Shown: positions 20,573-30,982 of the stretch, in pieces
Numbering within the stretch: position 1 is the stretch's first letter
Layout: every line of letters starts with the position of its first letter
NCBI GenBank assembly: GCA_947095585.1
Contig: OX352763.1
Location: 44,504,010-44,568,009 of the forward strand
From: Nephrocerus scutellatus
Taxonomy: Eukaryota; Arthropoda; Insecta; Diptera; Pipunculidae
Direction of reading: 5' to 3'
DNA length: 64,000 nt
Position numbers and translations under genes: made by a program
Notes under the pieces: model-generated
What the model was told of the DNA's origin: nothing
Seen by the model: the letters and a program-made list of their open reading frames with translations, nothing else
Databases searched by the model: none

Positions 20573-21419
20573 TTAATTGTTGTTAATGTTGCTGGGCTGG
20601 TGGGCGTCATCTTGGATGATCGTCATGGCGCTCCCTGCGCATCTTAGCAGGATAGTGTGGTCTGGGTGGTGACTTCCGTAGATTCTTCCTCTGGGTCCGG
20701 TGATTCGAAATCTCTTGGGGGTTGTTGGAATGAGAACGCCCTCGAAGGCCTCAGGGTCGAAGTGATTACTCTTCTCGAGGGTTATGAACCTCGTCATTGG
20801 TAGTTTCTGTGTTGCTTTGGGGGGGTTTGTAGTGGTATTGGTGTTGGGGTTGGTTGTTTGGGTTGGGTTATCGGTAAGCGGTTGGGTGGCGTTGGAGGGA
20901 GGTTTGTTTAGGATTAGGTTATCTGTAGGCGGTTGGGTGTTGTTGGAGGTGGGTTTGTTTAGGGTTCGGCTTTGGGTTTTCTGGGTTAGGCTATTTTTGT
21001 TGGATGGTCCGGTGGGCGATTCTGGGTCCTTTGGTGGTTTGAGCGATGGTGGGTCGGGGTTTGCCCCACTGAAGCGGGGTGGCCGCATCATTCTTGATGC
21101 TGGGTGCCAATGCTGTCAGCCGCTGTAGCTCGTGTACTGTAAGTGGCCGGTTAGGGGGTGGTGGCCGTTTCTTCCACTTGATGTTTCGGAGCTGTTGTTT
21201 GGCGGTAGTTGTTGCTGTTGGTGGTGCCAATACAGGGCGTGGTCTGGTGCGGCGGTGGGCTCCCGGTTCCGGATTTTCGCCGAGAAATTTGGTGCGATGT
21301 TGTTCCGTTGCCATCGTGACTGGTACTGGTGTTGCTGAGTGGCCAGTGGTGTTGATCATACCTGAGGTTTGATCTTCGTCTATGGTAGGGGTATCGGGTA
21401 GTTGCTTTAAATCCTTCAC
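20573..21419 (-). pseudogene. Reading frames downstream of integrase (pol C-terminal tail or ORF3 remnant)
   Basis: Two overlapping minus frames, 21419-20991 (142 codons) and 21091-20573 (172 codons), are rich in Pro, Thr, Asn and Gln with no hydrophobic segment or Cys pattern. They follow the point near 21440 where the pol frame shifts at an A-rich run, and the first begins with residues that look like the continuing C-terminal tail. No envelope-like signal peptide, furin site or transmembrane helix is visible. Frame structure suggests pol C-terminus broken by indels. A separate accessory ORF cannot be excluded. Confidence 0.45.
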
Positions 21420-21439
21420 ATGGGCGGTTATTGTTTTGT

Positions 21440-24348
21440 TTTTTTTCTCCCTCTAGGATGCATATGACGGTGGATGGTTTTTTGGAGACTCGGTACGGTC
21501 CAATAAATCGAGGTGCTAATTTAGCGGCGAAATTTTGCGTGGCTGAGGAGAGTGGTCGGTGTCGGTAATAGACCATTTCCCCGATTGCTGGTGTCCATGG
21601 GCGTCGACGGAGGTCATAATATCTTTTTTGTGTATTAAACGCTTTGGCCAGGTTATGCTTGACCAGGGCCAGGATTTCGTTTAGCATGGTGATGCGTTCT
21701 GGTGTGTCAGGTTCTTTGTTGAGTGGTATATCTGGGGTGGTAGGGAGCCGTAGTTCGCGACCCAAATTGAGATAGGCTGCGGAATAACCGGTGGTTTCGT
21801 TGTGACTGGTGTTGATGGCTAACATAAGCTCTGGTATATATTCGTCCCATCGCCTGTGGTCGGTTCTGACGTACTGGGAGATCATTGTTTTTATCACACG
21901 ATTCATCCGTTCGGTTGGGTTCGCTTGCGGGGTATACGGTGGGGTAAATCTTTGCTTAATTTGTAGTTGCAATAGTAGGGTCTGGAATTGTTTGCTCCGG
22001 TATTGCGTGCCATTATCGGTGATCAGGATTTTGGGGCAGCCATACCGGCTGAGTATACGTTCTTTGAATCCTTTGATGAGGGCAGGAGTAGTTGCGTCAC
22101 GGAGAGCCAGGAATTCTGTCCATTTGGAAAACTTGTCGTAAAAGACCAGGATCATGGTGTTTCCTTTTGCCGATCGCGGGAGCGGGCCTATAAAATCGGA
22201 GCATACGATTTCCCATGGATGGCTTGCGGTGGTTACGTGCATCTCCCCTGCAGGTTTTCGGGTCGGGACTTTGTACTCGAGACACGTGGGGCACCGTCGA
22301 ACGAATCGCGCGGTATCGCGATATAGCCCGGGCCAGTAATAGGTTTTTGCGATTCTGGTAATGGTTTTGGCAATTCCCATATGGCCTGCGGTCACATCCG
22401 TGTGATTTTCGTGCATAATCTGTCGGCGAAGTGGCTTGGGGACGCAAATTTTCCAGGCGGACGTGGTGGCTTCGGTATAACTGGTGGGGGTGAATATATG
22501 TCGGTAGAGTGTTTTTTCCACGACCTGATATTCCGGGTTTTCCTCGGGTTTCGTTGTGACGGATTTTATCTTGGCATCGTACCATGGGCATGTTTCGGTT
22601 ATTGGTAGTATAAGTCTAAGGGGTTTTCCGGTTGGGTGTCGAGATAGTACATCAGCCACGGTGTTGGATGATCCCTTTCGGTACCGGATTTCATAATCGT
22701 GTTGCTGGAGTTCGATGGCCCAGCGTGCTAGTCGTCCTGAGGGGTTATCGATACTATGCAACCATTTTAGAGACTGATGGTCGGTATGTACTATAAAGTG
22801 GTACCCTTCTAGATATGGACGCATCTTTCGGATTCCCCAGACCACCGCTAGACATTCTCGCTCTGTGACCGAGTAGTTCCGTTCTGCGTCGTTGAGCGTT
22901 CGGCTGGCATAGGCGATTACCTTTTCCTGATTATTGATTGTTTGCCAGAGTACTGCACCGAGACCATCGGCACTGGCGTCTGTCTGAAGGACGAACGGGC
23001 GGGTGAAATCGGGGCAAGCAAGTATTGGTGCTTCGGTTAATTTTGTTTTTAACATTTCAAAGGCTTTCTTCTGGTCTTCTCCCCATGACCATTTCTGAGT
23101 TTTCTTTAACAATCTGGTAAGTGGTGCGGTTATGGTAGAGAAGTTCGGTACAAAACGTCGATACCAGGATGCTATGCCGATGATTCGCCGGAGTTCTTTT
23201 ATATTTCGTGGTGCCATGAGGGTTTTTACGGCTTCAATTTTGCTTTGGTAACGCATCTCGGTTTTTCCAAATTCGCATTTGTCGGGATTTATTTTAAGTT
23301 TTGCCATTCTCAGTCGTCGGAATACTTCTTTTAACGCTGCCATGTGTTCTGAAAAGGTGCGCCCGATGATGATAATGTCGTCTAGATAGGCGAAAGCGTG
23401 AGGCTCTAGCTCGGGGCTGATTATCTTGTCGAGTAGTCGTTGGAAAGTGGCAGGAGCGGAGTGAAGTCCAAACGGCATGACTTTCCATTGAAAAAGTCCT
23501 CTCCCAGGGACTGTAAAAGCGGTACACGGGCGGCTGGTTGGTTTTAGTGGTATTTGCCAATAACCTTGCTTTAAATCGATTGTTGAAATATATCTAGCTC
23601 CCTTTAGTTTGTCCAGTACGTGGTTGATTTGTGGTAGAGGGTATGCGTCTTTGATAGAGAGTTCATTTAATTGACGGTAGTCTACGCATAGCCTCCACGT
23701 GCCTTGTTTTTTCTTTACTAGGACTATCGGAGAGCTATAGGGGCTATTTGATGGTTCGATTTTGTTTTCTGCTAATAGCTGGTCTATTTCTTGATTGATG
23801 ATTGCCTGCATGGCGGGATTCCTTGGCATGTATCGTTGCTTAAATGGGCGTTGATGCTTAAGCCGTATTTCATGTTCTGCGATGTCGGTTGGCCCTTTCA
23901 GCTTTTCAAACGTGGGTATTTCAGTTGCTAGGAGTTTCTTCAGTTGTTGTTCTTCGGAAAAGAGGCTTTGGATAACTGGTCGGCCAGGCTGGGTTCGAGC
24001 TGTTATTGTCTCTCTACCGCATTTTATGGTAAATCCGAACTTGGACAAAAAGTCGGTTCCTATCAGGATTTTGTCCATGAGTTCCGGTAGGTACACGAAC
24101 TCGTGCGTAAAGGTGCGTCCCTCCCATGTTAATTTTGTCGTATACGCCTGGTGGGCGGTAATAGTGGACTTATCGGCTAAAGCGAAAGTCATGGCTATCG
24201 GTCGGGCTGGTACTCGGTTAGCTTTACAGATTCGCTGTATGGTTTTTCCGATGCATGACCTTCCGGCCCCGGTGTCGATGACGGCGTTGTATTGGTGATT
24301 ATAAAAGGATATGGGTAATGTATATGAGGCGTGGCTGAGGGTAGTCAA
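21440..24348 (-). pseudogene. gypsy-type pol polyprotein (protease, RT, RNase H, integrase)
   Basis: Minus frame 24348-21151 (1065 codons). Aspartic protease motif VIDTGAGRSCIG at about residue 22; RT with catalytic YLDD at about 318-321; RNase H (LQTDASADGLGAVL) at about 454; integrase zinc HHCC (HENHTDVTAGHMG ... CPTCLEYK) at about 635-690; integrase core Asp in CSDFIGPLP and TDNGTQYRS (about 774) with the following Glu in PTERMN. Between RT and RNase H (about residue 364; 23236-23262) the expected connection of roughly 15-20 residues after EMRY is missing, giving an in-frame join to KIEAVKTL. After about 21440 the frame departs into low-complexity sequence. It starts only 12 nt past the gag stop and in a different frame, so expression would need frameshifting. 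Confidence 0.88.
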
Positions 24349-24359
24349 GGTGGGGGCGT

Positions 24360-25553
24360 CTAATGCCTCACAAGATTGGACGGCCCGTTGACGTTTCCCG
24401 GTCTACATTGGCAGTGGCGGGTCTGTATCCCCTGAGTGCCGCAGTATGAGCAGAAAAGTAGGCGTGGTTGTTGACAATGCTTCCGCAGGTGTCCAGGCTG
24501 ACTACATGCCCAACAGTGGGTTTTTCGCTCGTATGCGCTGGTTGGTGTTGCACTACTGGTGTGCGACGGATGTGGGTATATGGAGTTCGTGGTTGAGGTC
24601 CGGTGGTTGGCATTGCTGGTGTGTGACGGGTATGAATGTGTTACATCGTTGGCCACTGGTTGGTACGACGATGTGACATTGCTGGTGTGCGACGTGTATA
24701 AATGTGTTACATCGTTGGCCACTGGTTGATACGATGGTGTGACATTGCTGGTGTGCGACGGGTATAAATGTGTTACATCGTTGGCCACTGGTTGATACGA
24801 TGGTGTGACATTGCTGGTGTGCGACGGGTATATTGTATTATTTGCCATTAGATCTCCCTTTTCTCGGTGGTTTTGTGTACGACTCCGAATGCGATCCAGT
24901 AGTTGGGTGTAGAAACGTGGTGGTAAAAAAAAGCGGCGCAGTTCTTCGCTAAATGCTTTCCAATTAACTAATAGCTCTTTGCTATTCCGGTACCACACCA
25001 ACGCGTTCCCTTTCAGCAACTCGGGAAGAGTCCGGACGATGCGATCGAGAGGTACTTGATAACACTCGGCCAATTCTTCAACACGTTCCAAGAACTCCAG
25101 TGGATTATTTGTACCGCCGTCGTACCTCACATTCCATTTTCGTACTTTGTCCATCATGTCTGCGTCGGATAATCGGTATGCGAAAGTTGGTGAAGAGCGC
25201 GCATCTACTGCTTGTGCGGTACTTGCATCTACTTCTGCGTACATCCTGGGCGAGGTTTCGTAAATCTGACCAGTCGGCTGTGCTACGCGCAATTCCTCTT
25301 TCATTTCGGTTTTCTTCTGTGAAGTACCTGTATCTACTTCTGGGTAGATGATGGCCGGTATTTCGCTTCCTTTTTTGGTCGGGGTTAATTTTTCGGTTGG
25401 TTTCGTTGTTTTGATCTCAGCGCTTAACCTTTTCCGTAGTTCATCAACAGTGCCTGTGGAGTCGATGCCACGACGCTCCAACTCGTTGACTAGTTCTTCT
25501 TTGCGGAGAGAGTACACCGCAAAGGCATTAATCTCAGGCTCTAGTGTAGCCAT
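24360..25553 (-). CDS. gypsy-type gag
   Basis: 397 codons. A SAP-like N-terminal helix pair (RKEELVNELERRGID ... LRKRL, residues 17-45) precedes the retrotransposon gag core (LEFLERVEELAECYQVPLDR, LLKGNALVWYRNSKE, FSEELRRFFLPPRF; about 140-225). A 22-residue repeat (SHTSNVTPSYQPVANDVTH) follows in about four copies, then a CCHC zinc knuckle (CWACSQPGHLRKHC, CX2CX4HX4C) and an irregular second Cys cluster. The start was chosen at the ATG at 25553, followed by an uninterrupted frame. Looks intact. Confidence 0.85.
   Translation of the reverse strand: MATLEPEINAFAVYSLRKEELVNELERRGIDSTGTVDELRKRLSAEIKTTKPTEKLTPTKKGSEIPAIIYPEVDTGTSQKKTEMKEELRVAQPTGQIYETSPRMYAEVDASTAQAVDARSSPTFAYRLSDADMMDKVRKWNVRYDGGTNNPLEFLERVEELAECYQVPLDRIVRTLPELLKGNALVWYRNSKELLVNWKAFSEELRRFFLPPRFYTQLLDRIRSRTQNHREKGDLMANNTIYPSHTSNVTPSYQPVANDVTHLYPSHTSNVTPSYQPVANDVTHLYTSHTSNVTSSYQPVANDVTHSYPSHTSNANHRTSTTNSIYPHPSHTSSATPTSAYERKTHCWACSQPGHLRKHCQQPRLLFCSYCGTQGIQTRHCQCRPGNVNGPSNLVRH
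24636..24842 (-). repeat. 66-bp in-frame tandem repeat inside gag
   Basis: The period is exact: 'ttacatcg' recurs at 24641, 24707 and 24773. Three nearly identical units plus diverged ones encode the 22-residue Ser/Thr/Pro-rich linker between the gag core and the zinc knuckle. Confidence 0.85.
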
Positions 25554-25911
25554 TTGAAAGGTAGATGTGTTTTAATTTCTGAATTTGGACACTCCCCGGT
25601 TGGTGTTCAGTCTATTGTCCGTGGTGACGCCTTCACCAATAAATTGTTACACCAATCTACTTTCAGCTACTTGGTGGGTGTCTCGGTTATCGGGTTGTCG
25701 GCTCGGGTATATATATATATATATTTCATATGCTTAAATAGTTTCCAGTTAGACGGTAATACGATTTTTTTTCTAATCGTATGGTATTTTAGGCTTGTCT
25801 AGCTGCTGGTTGGACGGTGATACAACTATTCTAGTTGTCTGGTATTATATGCTTATCTAATACATATGCTTATCTAATTTCTGGTCGGACGGTGATCCGA
25901 CTATTCTAGTC

Positions 25912-25929
25912 GTCCCTGCTCGGGCGCCA
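25912..25929 (-). other. Primer-binding site, Lys-tRNA type
   Basis: The minus strand reads TGGCGCCCGAGCAGGGAC four bases after the 5' LTR end. It differs at one base from the Lys3-tRNA-complementary primer site well known from retroviruses (TGGCGCCCGAACAGGGAC). Confidence 0.8.
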
Positions 25930-26130
25930 AATTTGTAACAGTCTTTTGCTCGGGTGACGCTCGCCGGTCACCCAGGGTTCTTTCTCCTTCTCGCTCGTCG
26001 TTACAAATTAAAAGATTGTTGGATTTTCGATATAAAATTACAATTCTTCTTTATTTCTTGATCTCTTAGTCTATACGTACTTACATATAAATATACTTAA
26101 ATAAACTTACGATACGTTGGTTTGTACGTA

Positions 26131-28049
26131 CACCAATACCTCGCTTTGCGTCGTTTCGTTTTGCGTTTTTTCGAAGTTGCGTCGCTGCTGAATTAGTACT
26201 AACTTTCACTGTGCGTCGTTAGATTTTCGAAGTTGCGTTGTTTTGGGTTGGAGTCTTTCATTTTTTTTCGAAATTTTTTGATATTTTAATTTTTTTCTAA
26301 AAGACTTTTGTTTCTAATTGAGCCATCAAAACTCGGGGATTCCCTTTCTAACTGAAAATCAACGCAACAGTTTAATTTTCACTTTGTTTTGCTAATTTAG
26401 CCAATTGAGTGGATAGGGCGCTGCTGGTAGAATTACCAAAAATAAAAATAAAACTATCAGCTTGGAGACAAAATAAGATATTCTGCGATAAGGTAGAGTA
26501 GGCTGTGGAGATAGCAAAGGCTGTTGGTGTGGCTGCAACAACTGTCAGAACTATTAGAGATCGAGATGGGGATAAAATAAGAGAGGCTGTAAAATCTACA
26601 ACATCATTAGATGCTAAAACTATGACCCGTACAAGGAGTGCTTTGATTATCAAAAAAAAACTGCTGCAGAACGCTACCCGACATAGTTAAGAGCGTTAAT
26701 TTATGAATTCATGATCCGAAACAAGTCTTTAATGTTGACGAGACTGGGTTATTTTGGAAATGTCTACGTAACAGAACTTTCATATCTAAAACAGAAATAT
26801 CTGCGCCAGGATTTAAAGCTAGCAAGGATAGACTGACTCTTCTTCTTGGTGGTAATGCAAATGGTGATTTCAAATTTAAACCATTTCTCATTTATTAATC
26901 AGAAAATCCAAGAGTTATGAAAGGTTGTTCAAAGAATTTGCTTCCTGTCCACTGGCGAGCAAACAAAAAAGCATGGATGACAGCATCATTATTTCAAAAC
27001 TGGGTTCCAACTTGTGCTATTCCAGAAATTAAAGCTTATTGCAACAAGGAAAACTTAAACTTCAAGGCTTTGGTCCTAGTAGACAATGCTCCTGGACACC
27101 CATTTTATGTTGATGAGTTGTCAGAAAACGTGAAATTTGTGTTTTTGCAGCCTAATACGACATCAGTTATTCAGCCGATGTGATCCATCGAGTAATATCG
27201 ACTCTTAAAAGTTATTACATTCGACGAACACTTAAACTTCTTTTAAGTGAGACTGATGGACAAGATAAGCCTACCATGCTAGAGTTTTCGAAAAAGTTCA
27301 ACATTATGAAAGCCATAGAAATTATTTCCGATTCGTGGGAGGAGGTTAAACCATCTTGCATGAGGTTGGCGCAAAATATGGCCTGGTTGTGTTCACAGAA
27401 TATGCGCTGCAGCTGTTCGTCATGAAATTTCTAATTTAGCTGAAGATATGGAGGAGACTGACATAAATGAATTGCTAACCTCGCACAACCAGGAATTGTC
27501 TAATGAAGAACTATTGCAACTGGAGTTTCAATTTGCTAATGAAGAAGATGACAGTGATCGTTTAAATCTCCGAAGAACAAAATTTAACCTCCAAACAAAT
27601 TTCCAACGCGATGTGTTTGATTGACGAAGCTGTGGAAATTTTTTTAAAAAACGATCCTGACAGCGGAAGGAGTTTTAAAGTGTCCCAGCTACGAATATCA
27701 ATTGCTACAAGGAAATTTATTTTACTGTTCAGCAAACATTGGACCAATTTTTTGTGAAAGAAAGCCGACTTACGATAACAGCCACTAATGACTCATCAGA
27801 CAGTGATTAATTATTATTTTGTTTTAATTGAATTTGTTTTTTTTTTGTATTTTGTATGTATGTAATAAAATTTTATATTATTTTTGTTGTTTGAATGTTT
27901 ACTTTGTTCAATTTTCTTTTTAAAAAGTAGTATTTTCGTAGCCCTGGAACCTATCTTCGATCTTTACATGATTTGCTATAGAAAATCATAATTCACTTTG
28001 CGTCGTGTTTTTTTGGAACGTAACCACGACGCAAAGTGAGGTATTGGTG
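26131..28049 (+). mobile_element. Tigger/pogo-type DNA transposon inside the LTR
   Basis: 1919 bp bounded by inverted repeats starting CACCAATACCTC (followed by G/A and CTTTGCGTCGT) and flanked by TA duplications (26129-26130, 28050-28051). The uninterrupted LTR has a single TA at this point (gtacgtactcgg). The termini resemble the Tigger ends (ATACCTCG...). It contains a broken DDE transposase and a second inner copy of the 'ctttgcgtcg' motif near each end. Confidence 0.9.
26480..27810 (+). pseudogene. Tigger/jerky-type transposase, broken
   Basis: Pieces in order: helix-turn-helix-like EIAKAVGVAATTVRTIRDRD and MTRTRSALI (26505-26690), then VFNVDETGLFWKCLRN with the first catalytic Asp (about 26735), APGFKASKDRLTLLLGGNAN, HWRANKKAWMTASLFQNW, LVLVDNAPGH with the second Asp (about 27090) and FLQPNTTSVIQPM, where an in-frame TGA and a frameshift (27181) destroy the position of the third catalytic Asp. 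The frame resumes as VISTLKSYYIRRTLKLLL and ends near 27810. Much of the N-terminal DNA-binding region is missing. The copy is non-functional; ends remain intact, so it could only be moved by an enzyme supplied in trans. Confidence 0.85.
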
Positions 28050-29049
28050 TACTCGGTACGGGGAAACCAGGGGAACTTGATTGCAGCCGAGAGTATTCGA
28101 CTGCGGAAAAGGGGGTTGATGGGCGGCTTTTGCTCTTTAAGTGGTTGCTACTAGAGCACACGAGCAGCGTTCTACGGAACAGTGCGGTATAGTGAATTAC
28201 TATACGAGTAAGCAAGCGAGGTCCGGGGGATAGCTACCACACTGGGAGCAAGCGGACTGCTTAGTGTCTTGTAAATTACAATATAGCGATACTACCTGGT
28301 TTTACAACCTCGATCGTTCGCTATACTGCAATAGACACAGTAAGTATGGGTGTACAACACAACAAAATTAGCCCGGTTTTACAACCTTGACAATTTTGTT
28401 ATATTGACCTAGACAAAGAAAGTACGAGTATATACAGTTGTCTGGTTTTGCAACCTCGGCAACGTGTTACATTAATATGACTCGGCTAGCCTTGTCACCA
28501 AAAAAAGGGGCTGTTCGTGGAGAACAGTAGTCAGCGAAAAGCTGTCGGTAAAGGGGGGAATTTGCTGTGAACCACAACGCTTTCTTCCCTTTGAGTAGGT
28601 ATAGCTGCCTTGCCGCAGTATAGTCTACTCTCGAATAGATTTTACTACCGTGCCGTAGTATGTTCCATTCTAATTTTTGTTGATTGATTGGAGCATATAA
28701 GTGTGTCTTAATAGTTGAATTCCTTGGGAATTTTGTTTTCACCCTTTTTGGAAAAATTATTTGATTATAAATAATATCATTGATAAATTTCTATCATTCA
28801 TTGGGCGAAAAACCCTTTTCCCGCAAAAAATAATTTCGTTGGTTCAACCGCCGGATTGAACCATATACGTACTGCATACCGGCCGAGTACACTCGTATTG
28901 CGCTAAATTGATATAATGCAAAATAGGTTAATTTTGCATTATATATCGAGTGACTGGGTTTTTTTTTTTTGTATAGCAATTACTTTAGACATATGGTTTG
29001 TAGCGAAGTGGTATTTAACCAACTTCGTTACAAAAGGTTGATTTATTGT

Positions 29050-29168
29050 AAGTTAAATTTTTTCGATTTTTGTAAATTTTAATAAAGGGTTTAGCCCACC
29101 TTATTGCCGTGCTGCAAGTCATTGGTAATAAGTTTAAATATAAAACTCTTATACTGTACTGTACTGTA
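29050..29168 (+). mobile_element. LINE-1-related 3' end
   Basis: 'aataaagggtttagcccaccttattgccgtg...aagtcattggtaataagt' parallels the LINE-1 3' terminus at 42860-42935, then ends in a (tactg)n run instead of poly(A). A diverged relative, truncated to its 3' end. Confidence 0.55.
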
Positions 29169-29249
29169 CATTTACCTCGAGAGCATTACGAGAACAATTT
29201 TTCTATGTCACAAATCTAAAATGTACAGGAGACGTTTTTAAAAACTTTT

Positions 29250-29710
29250 ATTTAACTTGATCCCTTTTTGTCTGTGTTTTCGACTACTTTGAGGTCCTTA
29301 TTAACCACCTTCCACACGACCTATAGAGCTGAAATTATGTGTCGTAAGTCCAAAATAGCATTTTTATATTCCGAGTATGAGGCATGTCGCGTGTGGCGCG
29401 TGAGATGGGTTGTACAATTTTTTTCGACTTTTTTGAGGTCCTTTTTAACAACTTCCCATACGACGTAGAGAGTGGACATTTTGTGAGTGTCTAAGTCCAA
29501 AATAGCATTTTTTATATTTCGCGAATGACGCTTGTCACTTTTCGTGTGTGGTACTTGTGATGGTTTGAAATCATGCTATTTTCTTGTTTTTTTAGGTCTT
29601 TTTTAACCACCTTTCGCACGACCTAGAGGGCGGAAATTTTGTGAGTGGCTCAATGTCAGGGGCCCACTTTTGACGCGTGCCGAGAGTCGCGTGTGAAGAG
29701 TGGAAAAAAG
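29250..29710 (+). repeat. Degenerate tandem repeat, about 140-165 bp unit, 3 copies
   Basis: Units begin with 'ttttttgaggtcctttttaacca', include 'cacgacctagagngcgaaattttgtgag' and end with 'cgcgtgtggcgcgtg'-like GC-rich text. A further copy is at 58480-58680. Confidence 0.65.
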
Positions 29711-29774
29711 AAAATTCTTTGAAATAGCACAAACCTCAAAAACAGATAAACGACTGTGTGGCGTGGTTCGATGT

Positions 29775-30083
29775 ACATATACAGGGTATATCCGTTAAGG
29801 TGGCAAATACTTAAAGGGATAATTCCTTGGTTAATTTCGTGAAAAAATCGTATTGGAGGGGGGTCTATTTTCAACACCTGCGGTGTACGTAGCGTTTAAA
29901 TGCGAAGAGACGTACTTTTGACCTTACATCACTTCACACCCTGTAACCCTTGAACGCTTCTAGCTACAATGACTGTTTGTCATTTTTGAAAGAAAATTAA
30001 TTTTATAAGATCAAATAATTAACATTTTGAAACCGTTACTGATATAAACGTCGTGAAAATCCAAAAAGGTTTTTTTCTTTTTT
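29775..30083 (+). repeat. Family-Z repeat, terminal part
   Basis: Begins 'acagggtatatccgttaagg' and continues with 'ccttggttaatttcgtg', 'tgcggtgtacgtagcgtt' and 'cttacatcacttcacaccctg'. The same order appears inverted at 37900-38245 and direct at 56830-57010. Non-coding; looks like the end of a DNA transposon or MITE. Confidence 0.6.
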
Positions 30084-30982
30084 AAATTCTCTATATTGAC
30101 TTCGCGTGCCCATGTGTTTGTTTGTTTGTGGGTTTGTCGTGGAATCTTGCGATCAATTTTTAACCCACTTCCCAAAGTCCTATTTTATTGAAATTTTGCA
30201 CACATGCATATCTCCGATGACAACACTATCTATTATAATTTGGGGCCATCGGGCCTTGGGGTCGGGGGGCTCCCATACAAATATTTTACAAAATTTTACT
30301 CGATTTTCTTCAAATTTTATAAAAATGTGTATCTCTGATATACAACACTTTTTGTAAAAATTTTGGAGACCCCGGGTTCGTGGGCCCCATAACTTTTTTT
30401 AAAAAAATTATCCCGATTTTCTTCAAATTTAATACACATGTGTATCTCCGATAGACAACACTTTTTGTAAAAAATTTTGTGACCCAGGCCCCCGGTATCG
30501 TGGGGCTCCAAATTTTTTTTAAAAAAAATCAACCAGATTTTCTTCAAATTTTATATACGTATGTATCTCCGATGAAAAACACTTTGTAAAAATTTTGGAG
30601 GCCCCAGGGTCATTAGGCCCCAAATTTTTTTTTAAAAATTAACCCTATTTTTTTAAATGTTATATACGTGTGTATCTCCGATGGGCAACACTTTTTTGGA
30701 AAAAAAATTTGGAGACGGTTCAACCAGATTTTCTTCAAATTTTATATACGTTTGTATCTCCGATGGACAACACTTTTTGCAAAAATTTTGGTGGCCGGGG
30801 TCGTGGGGCCCATAAAAATTTTTCAAAAAAATTAAACCGATTTTCTTCAAATTTTATAAACATGTGTATGTCCGATGAACAAAATTTTTTGTAAAGTTTT
30901 TGGACTGTGGCCCTGAGGCCCGAGGGGTGCCCATATAAATGTTTTAAAAATTAGCTCGATTTTCTTTAAATTTTAAACACAG
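30084..30982 (+). repeat. Family-X element, left part, with internal ~120-bp tandem repeats
   Basis: Starts 'aattctctatattgacttcgcg', then the leader 'gtggaatcttgcgatcaat', then 6-7 units each with 'cgattttcttcaaatttta', 'atgtgtatctccgat', 'caacactttttgtaaaaa' and a 'ggccc' core. The element resumes at 35021-35210 beyond an inserted LINE-2. Confidence 0.75.

Larger units (their letters stand above)
18549..29032 (-). mobile_element. Full-length Ty3/gypsy LTR retrotransposon, Osvaldo/Ulysses-like
   Basis: Terminal repeats start TGTAAC and end GTTACA. Flanks show a 4-bp target duplication AAAG (18545-18548 and 29033-29036), typical for gypsy-type integrases. Order on the minus strand: 5' LTR (25934-29032, itself interrupted), primer-binding site, gag, pol (protease-RT-RNase H-integrase), extra reading frames, polypurine tract, 3' LTR (18549-19732). 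The long LTR (about 1.18 kb) and Lys-tRNA-type primer site suggest the Osvaldo/Ulysses lineage, which is an inference. The LTRs are nearly identical, so insertion is recent. Pol has frame breaks, so this copy is probably defective. Confidence 0.92.
25934..29032 (-). repeat. 5' LTR of the gypsy-type element, split by a DNA transposon
   Basis: LTR parts 25934-26130 and 28050-29032 join to a copy matching 18549-19732, interrupted by the element at 26131-28049. Confidence 0.9.

Noticed and set aside
20573..21091. Envelope gene for the gypsy-type element
   Set aside because: Pro/Thr/Asn-rich, no signal peptide, no transmembrane helix, no cysteine pattern; better explained as shifted pol tail.
21079..24298. 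Plus-strand open frames opposite pol (61-138 codons)
   Set aside because: Antisense shadows of the minus-strand pol frame with no independent protein motif.
28467..28979. Minus-strand open frames in the LTR (91 and 61 codons)
   Set aside because: Non-conserved chance frames in the LTR; the equivalent region of the other LTR gives no such proteins.
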